IMG/VR virus record: IMGVR_UViG_3300009149_000320
Location: 1 to 22,219 of that record
Length of the DNA: 22,219 bases
Direction: 5' to 3' (one strand)
Source of the DNA: a virus
Below the pieces are notes generated by a model. The model worked only from the letters and a program-made list of their open reading frames with translations. It was not told the origin of the DNA and made no database searches. Shown piece after piece: positions 14,798 to 22,140 of the stretch (its first letter is position 1; each line of letters begins with the position of its first letter). Both the position numbers and the translations under genes were made by a program.

Positions 14798-17779
14798 ATG
14801 CCTATTTACACAGATACCGATACAATACGGGCGATCCGGCGTTTACGGCCCACGATGGGGGCATCGAAACAGTTGACAGCCATCACTGCCCCTGAAGTAG
14901 CATCTTCTGGAGAGTTCTTTTCCGCAGTATTCCGCGCCACGTGGATGGATGATATCAAAGGTTTGGCCTCTATTTTCACCGCACGTAAACCCATTGATTA
15001 TGACTACAACGTGGTCGGTGATATCCCAGAAGATATGGCCCCGTTTTCTGAAGAATACTCGGATTCTTCAAACAAAGAAGAAACCGATTTTATAACGGCA
15101 CGACTTCGTCAGCAGATGGAGGATAACCTGGATATCGAAAGTTGGGGATGGACTGGAACTCCGATACATTTGGCTGCTGAATTTACAAGTCCTGTTTGGC
15201 TAGCCGCGTTTTACGCACTCCCCGTCAAAATGTTTGCAAGTGCTGGAGTAGAGGCAAAGAGATTCGTAGTATTTGCAGACATGATGAAAACTTATAAAGC
15301 CGCAAGAGCAGGGGAAACGATTGTTGCCGGTGCTCAAGTGGAGAAACTATTTGAAGAAGCAAAAGGAATCGGAGAAATCCTGTCTTCTATTGGAGCGAAA
15401 GAACCAATCAAATATGGTTGGATGAAAGGCTTCGCCGAAGGGGCTGCCAGAATGGGGTTCGCCTCCGCAGTCGATGAAGCGGTTGTCCAGCAAGCCCCGA
15501 ATCTTGAAACGTTTGGAGACTCTCTGAGAAATATTGCGGTACAATCAGTCTTCGGCGGACTTCTTCATGCCGGCATTGGAAGATACAACGTAAAGAATGT
15601 TGAAGTTTTTAGAAAAAAAGCACTCGCCGAATTCGACGCATACGAAAAAGACTTGAAGGGTTTTAAAGATTATGTCATGGGAGAATTCTACAAATCTCCG
15701 GCAGGATTTCAGCGATGGGAAGGAACACGCTGGACCCCGGCGGATGAATATCCGCAACCTTTCAAAAAACTTGGCGGAACTGATATCTATGGGAAGCCAG
15801 TAGGTCAAACACTGGAAGGAAAAATCGGACCCGCCGTTGATGATTTTGCAGCCGAAGCAACAAATTTCAAAGATAAAATTTATGAGGCAATTTCAAAAGG
15901 TGAAGTCACTGGAAAGCAAGCGAAAGAGTTATTTAAGCATCATGGAATCAAAGATTATGATAAAAGTAAATTAAGAAAACCAAAACCGGGGAAACCAGTT
16001 ACTGTTAAAGACATCGATGCAGTAATGAAAGACAGTTTTCACGCCTTAACCCCGCAAGAATTTCAAGACATCTCTCTGGGTATGGAATTTGACGGCGTTA
16101 CTAGGCCGTTGGCTTATTATCGTGGATTGATCGATGATCTGGTCGCCGATCCTTCCAATACAATGTTCCGAACACCAGGAGGCGAAATCCAGCGACCTTT
16201 TTTTGTCACACCGGAAGGGACCGCTTCGGAGACAATGCCTCCAGTTCCCACCCAATATCCGGCTTCCCCGCCAAAGGGCGAAGGTCCGGTCACACCGGAA
16301 GGGACCGCTTCGGAGACAATGCCTCCAGTTCCCACCCAATATCCGGCTTCCCCGCCAAAGGGCGAAGGTCCGTTTCGTCACGTCCGCTTGAGCGATGGAA
16401 CGGAAATATTTGGAGCGAAGGGACAAACCTATCCAGAAATCATTAAATCCCTGGAACATATTGGCGTTGATCTTGATGAGATTGAAAGTCCATTGAAGAA
16501 GGTTATCAAACAGGTGGCGCCGAAACCAGTCATTACCAAAGTACCAGAAGCACCGAAAGCCCCGGCCAAGAAACCTGCGATCACAAGCATAAGCACTCTA
16601 AATGAGGTTAATGATGCTTATCCAACTGCTCCCAATAAGGTTGATGGTAGAATTGTACGTTCAGAAATACCGAATCAATCTTCCATTTATTCAACCATTG
16701 ACAACCCCGAAATCCTGTCAGGAGTACGTGTTGTTCCGATGTCTGAATTTCAACTCACTGGGCGTCACTATTCTTCCGAAGGTAGTAAAAGAATAAAAGA
16801 ACTTGCAGAGGAAATTAAAGAAACCAATGAAATCAACCCATTGATAGTTGTCGTTGACGAGGAAGGCCCATATATTCTCGAAGGTGCAACTAGAGCAGAG
16901 GCACTATTTAGACTTGGTGCAACATCGTTCCCTGCACAAGTTGTGATTGACAACGATGTTTCAAATATTCCATCAGAAAATCCCGTAACAAAAGCCCCGG
17001 AGGTAGTCCCGGCGGAACCAAGTAAAGAATTAATCAAAAACATTGAAAACGAGATCGAAAAAACAAAAAGCCTCATGGAAGAGTTCGACGAATCCGCGAA
17101 GAAGAAAATGGATAAGTTGAAGCCTGCAAGAGAGCAACTTCGCCCCGCGCAAATGCAACGGGTGAAAGACTTGAGAGCGTTCGAGTTCAAGATAGACAAC
17201 ATGAAAGAAGCCAAAAGGGAACTCGAATTTGGGAATAGATTTCTTGCGAAGACTCTTCTTGACAGGATTGGGATGAAGCATGATATAAAGATTGAACCCG
17301 GAGAAACCGTTACCGCCTACAGGGGATCAAGGGGCGATTATGAGGCAATTTCCACGCATCCATATTACGTAGGGGCGACTTGGTTTACGGACACATTCAA
17401 GGGGGCGCATTCTTATGCGGGCGAAGAAGGCGGCAAAGTAACAACAGCAGAACTTAACATCCATAAAATATTTGACCAAGCAAACCCAAAGCATCTCGAT
17501 CAAGTAATGCCGGAGGTTAGACAGGCTTTCAAGAATTTACAGAAACAGGGACACGTCACGTCACAAGAATTTGAAACATTGCTCGAAAGGATTCGATTAG
17601 GAAAGCACTACCTTTTAACGCAAGAGCCTAATGTCATAAAGAAACTCAGAGAACTTGGATTTGACTCGATCCTCAACAGGGAGATTGGGTGGGACATAGG
17701 TGTTCTTTCCAAGGAAAATATCAAAGTAACGAAGCAATCTACGAAGGATACAGGTAGGGCCGAACCGAAAGCGAAATAA
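14798..17779 (+). CDS. gp16-like ejection protein with ParB-like and ADP-ribosyltransferase-like domains
   Basis: The protein has 993 residues from ATG 14798, one base after the gp15-like stop; a TTG 21 bases earlier is an unlikely start. Residues 1-260 contain hydrophobic or amphipathic stretches (HLAAEFTSPVWLAAFYALPV near 125-145; DSLRNIAVQSVFGGLLHAGI near 241-260), like N-terminal parts of large gp16-type proteins. Residues 470-525 are two identical 28-residue proline-rich repeats. Residues about 640-725 resemble a ParB/sulfiredoxin-like domain (INPLIVVVDEEGPYILEGATR, R699, then EALFRLG). Residues about 834-980 resemble an ADP-ribosyltransferase: YRG at 841-843, WFT at 862-864, AHSYA at 870-874, LGFDSIL from 953. 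Phage polyvalent proteins combine such domains and enter the host with the DNA. Domain calls are by eye; activity is inferred. Confidence 0.7.
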   Translation: MPIYTDTDTIRAIRRLRPTMGASKQLTAITAPEVASSGEFFSAVFRATWMDDIKGLASIFTARKPIDYDYNVVGDIPEDMAPFSEEYSDSSNKEETDFITARLRQQMEDNLDIESWGWTGTPIHLAAEFTSPVWLAAFYALPVKMFASAGVEAKRFVVFADMMKTYKAARAGETIVAGAQVEKLFEEAKGIGEILSSIGAKEPIKYGWMKGFAEGAARMGFASAVDEAVVQQAPNLETFGDSLRNIAVQSVFGGLLHAGIGRYNVKNVEVFRKKALAEFDAYEKDLKGFKDYVMGEFYKSPAGFQRWEGTRWTPADEYPQPFKKLGGTDIYGKPVGQTLEGKIGPAVDDFAAEATNFKDKIYEAISKGEVTGKQAKELFKHHGIKDYDKSKLRKPKPGKPVTVKDIDAVMKDSFHALTPQEFQDISLGMEFDGVTRPLAYYRGLIDDLVADPSNTMFRTPGGEIQRPFFVTPEGTASETMPPVPTQYPASPPKGEGPVTPEGTASETMPPVPTQYPASPPKGEGPFRHVRLSDGTEIFGAKGQTYPEIIKSLEHIGVDLDEIESPLKKVIKQVAPKPVITKVPEAPKAPAKKPAITSISTLNEVNDAYPTAPNKVDGRIVRSEIPNQSSIYSTIDNPEILSGVRVVPMSEFQLTGRHYSSEGSKRIKELAEEIKETNEINPLIVVVDEEGPYILEGATRAEALFRLGATSFPAQVVIDNDVSNIPSENPVTKAPEVVPAEPSKELIKNIENEIEKTKSLMEEFDESAKKKMDKLKPAREQLRPAQMQRVKDLRAFEFKIDNMKEAKRELEFGNRFLAKTLLDRIGMKHDIKIEPGETVTAYRGSRGDYEAISTHPYYVGATWFTDTFKGAHSYAGEEGGKVTTAELNIHKIFDQANPKHLDQVMPEVRQAFKNLQKQGHVTSQEFETLLERIRLGKHYLLTQEPNVIKKLRELGFDSILNREIGWDIGVLSKENIKVTKQSTKDTGRAEPKAK
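16205..16372 (+). repeat. Perfect tandem duplication of 84 bases inside the ejection protein gene
   Basis: Bases 16205-16288 are repeated without a single difference at 16289-16372. The unit is 28 codons, so the frame is kept, and it encodes a proline-rich linker containing PPVPTQYPASPPKGEGP. The unit also holds small inverted repeats, such as CGCC(AAAG)GGCG. It separates the N-terminal part from the ParB-like region, so it acts as a spacer. Identity at the DNA level points to a recent duplication or to ongoing length variation. Confidence 0.95.
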
Positions 17780-17781
17780 TT

Positions 17782-20484
17782 ATGCCGAAAATTCCGATCA
17801 AAGGGCTGAGCAAAGAACTCGCTTCTAAACTCAGCGAACTCGGACTTGATGAAATCTCCGGGAATCTTTCCAGGTTGCGGTCAGCCGCTTCTGCGAAGGG
17901 GTTCCCTCTACCTGAATCTGTCCATATCCAATCGACTGAAGGCACTGGGCGGATGAAAATACCCAAAATAAAGGAAACAAAAAAACCCGCCATTGAAAAA
18001 ATAACTGGTCTTACCTCGCCAGTCTCTAAAATCCTCGAACCCACAAACCCGGTACAAAAAGGTGTATTGAAATTTACTACAAAAACATTGGCGGGAATGC
18101 ACTGGTCCCCCGATGTCTTCTTTTATGATCGGTGGGATGGATTTCCAAAAGAAGTACAGGCGGCAGTCAAAAACTTGTCCGAAATTGCATTTTATAAAAC
18201 AACCGAAGCGGGTGGGGCTGATATAAAACCTTCCGTAGAAAGTCTTGCTAACTATAAAATTCCTGGGCTGGAAGAATCCGCGTTGAAGGGATTTACGAAT
18301 TCTTATTTTCATTATCAAAAACGCATGGCCGGTGAGTTGCCGGAAGCAGACCCGAAATTTCCGTTGATGCAAACTGCTGTACAAAATGCTCAAGCATACA
18401 AAGGAAAACTCACGGGAGAAGAAAAAGGACTCTCTAAATATGGGTTTGCCGAACTTGTTTCAAAGAAAATGCGCCGGTTCACTTCGACAACTGATTTTGA
18501 TCCAGAAGTGAAGGCGATAATAGAACACTTACGAAAAAATATATACGACCCAATTTTGGAGAAGGCTGTTAAAGTCGGTCTTGTCGATAAAAAGGTCTTA
18601 GAGAACAAAAAATTTGTCGGTAATTTTGTTCCACAGATTTGGGATCAAATAGAAATAAGACGCAAAAGCAACGATTACATTGATTTCTTGATAAGAAACC
18701 ACGCGGCGAATACAAAGAAATCCTTTGAGGCATTAACGCCCGAAGAAGCAGAACAATCTTTTGCTGACGCCACAAAAACAAAAAACAGAATCTTATCCAG
18801 CCATGATGGATTCCATCGAGATTATGAGTTGTCTCAGGGGAAGAAGAAACACGCCAAAACGAGGGAAGTTATTATTCACGATAGCATGTTGGAAGAAGCC
18901 GAAGAAAAATATTTGGTCAACGATATCAGAATAATAACTACGAAATATATCAAGGCAATGATTCCGCAGACAGAATTTATGGAACGGTTTGGAACATTAA
19001 ATTTAGACAAGCACATGGATGCGATCGATCTCGCCTATCAGAAAAAAATAAAGGAATCACCCCCTGGTAAACAATACGCTATTGAAACCGAAAGAGTAAT
19101 AACGAAAAAATATATTCAGCATTCCTTTGATAAGATTATGGGAACCGCCGGGATTCCAGACGATCCACATTCCTTATTGATGCTTGTCAATAAAGCGTTG
19201 CTGACGGGGGCGGCTGTCACAAAACTAGGTGGAGTGGTTATTACTTCATTCGCTGACGAATGTCTCCAGGTTGCTCATAATGGCTTACGTCCTTACGCTC
19301 GGTTTATTAAAGATTATGTAAGACACCCGGTTGCAATGAGTAAGAACCGGAAGGAACTTTCCGATCAAGCAAATATCGCTCAATTCTACTTATCTCAAAT
19401 GTATTCCCAGTATGCAAGCACTGAGACAACATCCTCTTTCGTTCATAGATTTCGTCGTCCAACGAGTATGGCAGAAATGAAAGGTTCGGCGCGGGATGCT
19501 GTCGAAATAGCCATTGATAAGGTTGGACGTATCGGGGGCCTTATGACGCTCCTGGGACACTGGGATCATTTCAACCAAACAAATGTCGCCATAACATCCG
19601 CCAATTCATTGATCCGCCATGCGCTCCAAAAAGAGTTAGGTGTTCCATTAGAAGATAAGGAGGTAGCGTGGCTTGAGCATATATTCGTCAATGCGGAAAG
19701 TGACTTGGAACACGTTGCCGATATGTATAGGAAATATGGGGATAAATCCGACACCGGACTCATGTTCCCAAACTTTGCTTTGTGGGAAGAGCACCCGGAA
19801 TTAGTCGAACGAATCCTTGTTGGACTAAACCGGATTGCAAAAGATACTGTGAATTATGCTTCTTCGCTTAGTAAGCCCCCCTGGTGGGATCATCCGGCAG
19901 CAAAAGTTCTAACGCATTTTATGAATTTTCCCTGGACCTTCCCGACGAAAGTATTGATTCCGGCACTTCAGAATCCAGCAACAAGCCATATTCTTCCCGC
20001 CTTATTGTTTGGTACGGTGTTGGGGGCAACGATTTATACGATCAAAGAAGTCCTAAAAGGAAATGATATCAAAGATGTTGTGAAAGACAAAAATAAACTT
20101 CTCCTTGAAGGCGTACTGCGGAGTGGGTTTCTATTTATGTTAGAAAGACCAAATAATCTTGTTACCAATCTTACTGGTGGGGACGTTGGATTGCATAATC
20201 TGTTCGGGACAGATGTACCGGCTGGATATTCCGGTAGAGGATATCAGGCCCCAAACAATTATGATCCGATGTGGGCTATTTCTAATATATTAGGGCCTTC
20301 GGTTGGAACCCTGAACGATAGCCTGAAGGCAACCAATGGGATGTATACTTATTTTAACGATCCATCGAAATTCAAACCTTCCCAGGCACGGGCAATGCGC
20401 CGATTGATGTTCATGCAAAATCACTTCCTGCTCGGAAAAATGTTCGACAAGATGGAAGAAGAAATGGTTGATAGCGCAAGATGA
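17782..20484 (+). CDS. gp16-like internal virion protein, C-terminal type
   Basis: The protein has 900 residues and starts two bases after the previous stop with only a weak ribosome binding site, so reinitiation is likely. It is mostly helical. A hydrophobic part with LLTGAAVTKLGGVVITSFAD (about 472-491) and a membrane-like stretch HILPALLFGTVLGATIYTI (about 736-754) stand out, as do PPWWDHPAAKVLTHFMNFPW (about 698-717) and a C terminus with MRRLMFMQNHFLLGKMFD. These features match the C-terminal half of large gp16-type ejection proteins (A.ltn.aD followed by a G...R region), which span the inner membrane and pull in the genome. Together with the upstream gene it would supply the full gp16 role (T7 gp16 has 1318 residues). 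No peptidoglycan-cutting domain is visible in either. Confidence 0.75.
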   Translation: MPKIPIKGLSKELASKLSELGLDEISGNLSRLRSAASAKGFPLPESVHIQSTEGTGRMKIPKIKETKKPAIEKITGLTSPVSKILEPTNPVQKGVLKFTTKTLAGMHWSPDVFFYDRWDGFPKEVQAAVKNLSEIAFYKTTEAGGADIKPSVESLANYKIPGLEESALKGFTNSYFHYQKRMAGELPEADPKFPLMQTAVQNAQAYKGKLTGEEKGLSKYGFAELVSKKMRRFTSTTDFDPEVKAIIEHLRKNIYDPILEKAVKVGLVDKKVLENKKFVGNFVPQIWDQIEIRRKSNDYIDFLIRNHAANTKKSFEALTPEEAEQSFADATKTKNRILSSHDGFHRDYELSQGKKKHAKTREVIIHDSMLEEAEEKYLVNDIRIITTKYIKAMIPQTEFMERFGTLNLDKHMDAIDLAYQKKIKESPPGKQYAIETERVITKKYIQHSFDKIMGTAGIPDDPHSLLMLVNKALLTGAAVTKLGGVVITSFADECLQVAHNGLRPYARFIKDYVRHPVAMSKNRKELSDQANIAQFYLSQMYSQYASTETTSSFVHRFRRPTSMAEMKGSARDAVEIAIDKVGRIGGLMTLLGHWDHFNQTNVAITSANSLIRHALQKELGVPLEDKEVAWLEHIFVNAESDLEHVADMYRKYGDKSDTGLMFPNFALWEEHPELVERILVGLNRIAKDTVNYASSLSKPPWWDHPAAKVLTHFMNFPWTFPTKVLIPALQNPATSHILPALLFGTVLGATIYTIKEVLKGNDIKDVVKDKNKLLLEGVLRSGFLFMLERPNNLVTNLTGGDVGLHNLFGTDVPAGYSGRGYQAPNNYDPMWAISNILGPSVGTLNDSLKATNGMYTYFNDPSKFKPSQARAMRRLMFMQNHFLLGKMFDKMEEEMVDSAR

Positions 20485-21173
20485 TGTATGGATCGTGTAA
20501 CTCTCAGATATTCGGCGTCCATGAGCAAGCGTCCGGCTTCGGGGTTGTCGGAGATACCCTCACCTATTACGGGGGGATCGATGAGTGGGCGAAAGCCGCC
20601 GACTCAACCAACGTCCGTATTATGCGAACCAGGCAAGGCGGGGAACAATGGGGATGGAATTACCCTGATGGTGTGATCGATCCCACAATAAGGCTCATCT
20701 GTGATTCAGTGAATGTTCCCCAATTCGTTTGGGAAGGAGAATCTTACCCGGACAAAGACCGCCGTGCATACGCCCCGCTCATAACGACTGACGACCGTGG
20801 CGCGTCCATAATCCCCGCCGGTGGGCACGCTGTAACTATGACCCCAATCGGAAAGACGATTCTTGAATCTCTCGAAACTGATACGATAGCCGCCTCGATT
20901 CCCTCCTGGACGGCAGATACAGTATGGACGAATGTTACCGATACATCTGGATTACTAAAGTTTATCTTCATGCAGGAATGCTCACGGGTTGGGTTGAAAC
21001 CGATTCCGAATCTCGCAGCAATCATGGCCGGGGTGAAAACCCCGAACGCCTACATCCATATTTGGCTGAAATCTGCAAGTCGAATTTTATATGCTCATTA
21101 CGGTCAGACATCTATCCCATTGATTTTGGGAAAGTTAGAAATCGACTCCGACGGTATTGTTTCCCTCGCGTAA
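20481..21173 (+). CDS. Unknown protein closing the late operon
   Basis: The protein has 230 residues and begins within the end of the gp16-like gene (ATGA overlap); adjacent ATG codons at 20481 and 20484 are both possible. It has no signal peptide or membrane span. The first half carries aromatic and charged stretches (TLTYYGGIDEWAKAADSTN, RQGGEQWGWNYPDGVIDPT) and the second is beta-rich (TSIPLILGKLEIDSDGIVSL). I recognise no family. Its place after the ejection proteins, where many podoviruses encode tail fibre, tailspike or attachment proteins, makes a virion role likely. It is too short for a complete fibre, so it could be an adaptor or minor virion component. A gap with a new promoter follows. 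Confidence 0.7.
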   Translation: MMYGSCNSQIFGVHEQASGFGVVGDTLTYYGGIDEWAKAADSTNVRIMRTRQGGEQWGWNYPDGVIDPTIRLICDSVNVPQFVWEGESYPDKDRRAYAPLITTDDRGASIIPAGGHAVTMTPIGKTILESLETDTIAASIPSWTADTVWTNVTDTSGLLKFIFMQECSRVGLKPIPNLAAIMAGVKTPNAYIHIWLKSASRILYAHYGQTSIPLILGKLEIDSDGIVSLA

Positions 21174-21191
21174 AATAAATCAAAAAAATAT

Positions 21192-21220
21192 TTGACAAAC
21201 CGTATTTTTTATGCGATACT
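21192..21220 (+). promoter_or_regulatory. Sigma70-type promoter for the small distal operon
   Basis: A perfect -35 TTGACA (21192-21197) is followed after exactly 17 bases by GATACT (21215-21220, four of six matches to TATAAT). Transcription would start near 21226-21228, leaving a short leader with GAGAGG (21238-21243) seven bases before the ATG at 21251. The tetramer ATAC recurs at 21216, 21229 and 21233, over the -10 box and start, and could be part of an operator for the first gene product. That last point is an inference. Confidence 0.75.
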
Positions 21221-21250
21221 ATCCGTACATACATACTGAGAGGAAAAAAA

Positions 21251-21451
21251 ATGAAGGGTAAATTAAAACTTCCGCCGTTGAAACCTTCGATCCAAAAACA
21301 TTTCTATCTTCAGCAGTCAACCGTTGAGAAAATGGTTGACGCAGTCTACAAACATGATATTACGCAAGTTTATTTCATTGAGGCACTTATCAGTCATTTC
21401 GATGCGTTGCCAAAGGATAAACAACACGTAATTCTTTATGGGAGTGAATAA
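21251..21451 (+). CDS. Small ribbon-helix-helix-like protein
   Basis: The protein has 66 residues and is the first gene after a good sigma70 promoter, with GAGAGG as ribosome binding site. A basic N terminus (KGKLKLPPLKPSIQK) leads into HFYLQQSTVEKMVDAVYKH (about 17-35) and DITQVYFIEALISHF (about 36-50). This fits strand-helix-turn-helix as in Arc/CopG/ParD-type repressors (xxFYLPEELLEKL..........S..ELIREAL). Such proteins bind short repeated operators as dimers and often regulate their own promoter, which suits the ATAC repeats there. The usual G or hydroxyl residue in the turn is replaced (HDITQ), so the call is tentative. The stop overlaps the next start (TAATG). Confidence 0.6.
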   Translation: MKGKLKLPPLKPSIQKHFYLQQSTVEKMVDAVYKHDITQVYFIEALISHFDALPKDKQHVILYGSE

Positions 21452-21627
21452 TGGGAAAGATAGTTGAGAGAATAATCGTAACCTGTGATGAATGTCCGTA
21501 TCACAGTTGGGTATTGCTAAGGAAAGGGGGGGGATACCATAAATGTTGGTATTTGAAGGAGAGAAAAATAGAATCCCCCAAGGAAGACGTATTCCCGTCG
21601 TTCTGTCCGTTAAAGGATTCTGAATAA
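21451..21627 (+). CDS. 58-residue Cys/His protein, possible zinc-binding
   Basis: Start ATG 21451 overlaps the previous stop (TAATG) and has GGGAG (21440-21444) at six bases. The product holds C12-x2-C15 with H18 (CDECPYHSW), then H30 and C32 (YHKCWY), and C52 in FPSFCPL. CxxC plus a later Cys and a final CP is a common layout of small zinc-binding phage proteins whose roles are mostly unknown. It may bind nucleic acid or protein. The operon neighbours, a ribbon-helix-helix-like and an OB-fold-like protein, suit a DNA-related role. The run of eight Gs at 21526-21533 is a likely spot for a frameshift error. Confidence 0.7.
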   Translation: MGKIVERIIVTCDECPYHSWVLLRKGGGYHKCWYLKERKIESPKEDVFPSFCPLKDSE

Positions 21628-21992
21628 TGAATATAGGAATCGTTTCCGGCTCCATTATCTACCTTGGGAAGTTGTCTTATAAAGAAGGCATCGCTTTCCT
21701 GGAAATTATTGTGCGGACGGATTCACCGCACCCCGGCAGAGGGCAATCGTTGAGAGTTACCCTATCCGGGAAATTCGCCGCCACTGCGGATATGTGGGTA
21801 AAAAAAGACGATTGGGTTTGTCTTGCCGGGATGTATGAATTCCCGAATAAAGTACAACGAGGCATTCTTCACGTTGGAGATGATATTCCTTTTTCAAGCA
21901 TCAAATCAAGCCCAAACAGGAGGCCATTAAAGCGCTGTTTTACTCGATTTATGGATGAACTCGGAGACACCAATTATGAATTTTATAGATAA
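21627..21992 (+). CDS. Small OB-fold-like (SSB-like) protein
   Basis: The protein has 121 residues; ATG 21627 overlaps the previous stop (TAATG) and AAAGGA lies nine bases upstream. The strand pattern resembles a single-stranded DNA binding OB fold: a first strand GIVSGSIIYLGKLSYKEG, then AFLEIIVRTD, a loop, SLRVTLSGKFAATADMWVK, then DWVCLAGMYEF. This is like the W-x-x-V...GK.AE....L.KG..V.V.G order of SSB proteins. It lacks the long acidic tail of bacterial SSB and ends in a basic stretch (SSPNRRPLKRCFTRFMDEL). A replication or recombination helper is the likely role; RNA binding is an alternative. The structured RNA begins at once after its stop codon, which raises the possibility of a link. 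Confidence 0.55.
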   Translation: MNIGIVSGSIIYLGKLSYKEGIAFLEIIVRTDSPHPGRGQSLRVTLSGKFAATADMWVKKDDWVCLAGMYEFPNKVQRGILHVGDDIPFSSIKSSPNRRPLKRCFTRFMDELGDTNYEFYR

Positions 21993-22140
21993 TGGAGCGG
22001 TCGAAGGCATCATTAGACGGAAGCAAGATGTGGCTGGCTAGCCGATGTAGGTAATAAGCCACTGAGATTTCATCTTGAGCCTTCGACCGATCGACCGCTC
22101 CAAAAAGCCGCCATGAGGTGCTAGGTAAGCACCTGAGAGT
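21993..22140 (+). ncRNA. Strongly structured RNA element, family not identified
   Basis: Directly after a stop codon, CGGTCGAAGGC (21998-22008) pairs over 11 bases with GCCTTCGACCG (22079-22089); GGAG (21994-21997) continues the stem with CTCC (22098-22101) across an eight-base bulge. Alternatively GGAGCGGTC pairs with GACCGCTCC at 22093-22101. Nested inside are CAAGATG (22024-22030) with CATCTTG (22071-22077), TGGCT (22031-22035) with AGCCA (22057-22061), and a palindrome GGCTAGCC (22036-22043). A separate hairpin AGGTGCT(AGGTA)AGCACCT follows at 22116-22134. Nested perfect stems of this kind are rare by chance. It is probably transcribed from the promoter near 21200. It may continue beyond the window. 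No U-run, so not a simple terminator. Confidence 0.55.

Noticed and set aside
21994-22101. Rho-independent terminator
   Set aside because: The stem is long and its loop contains further stems, and it is followed by CAAAAAGCCG rather than a U-run.
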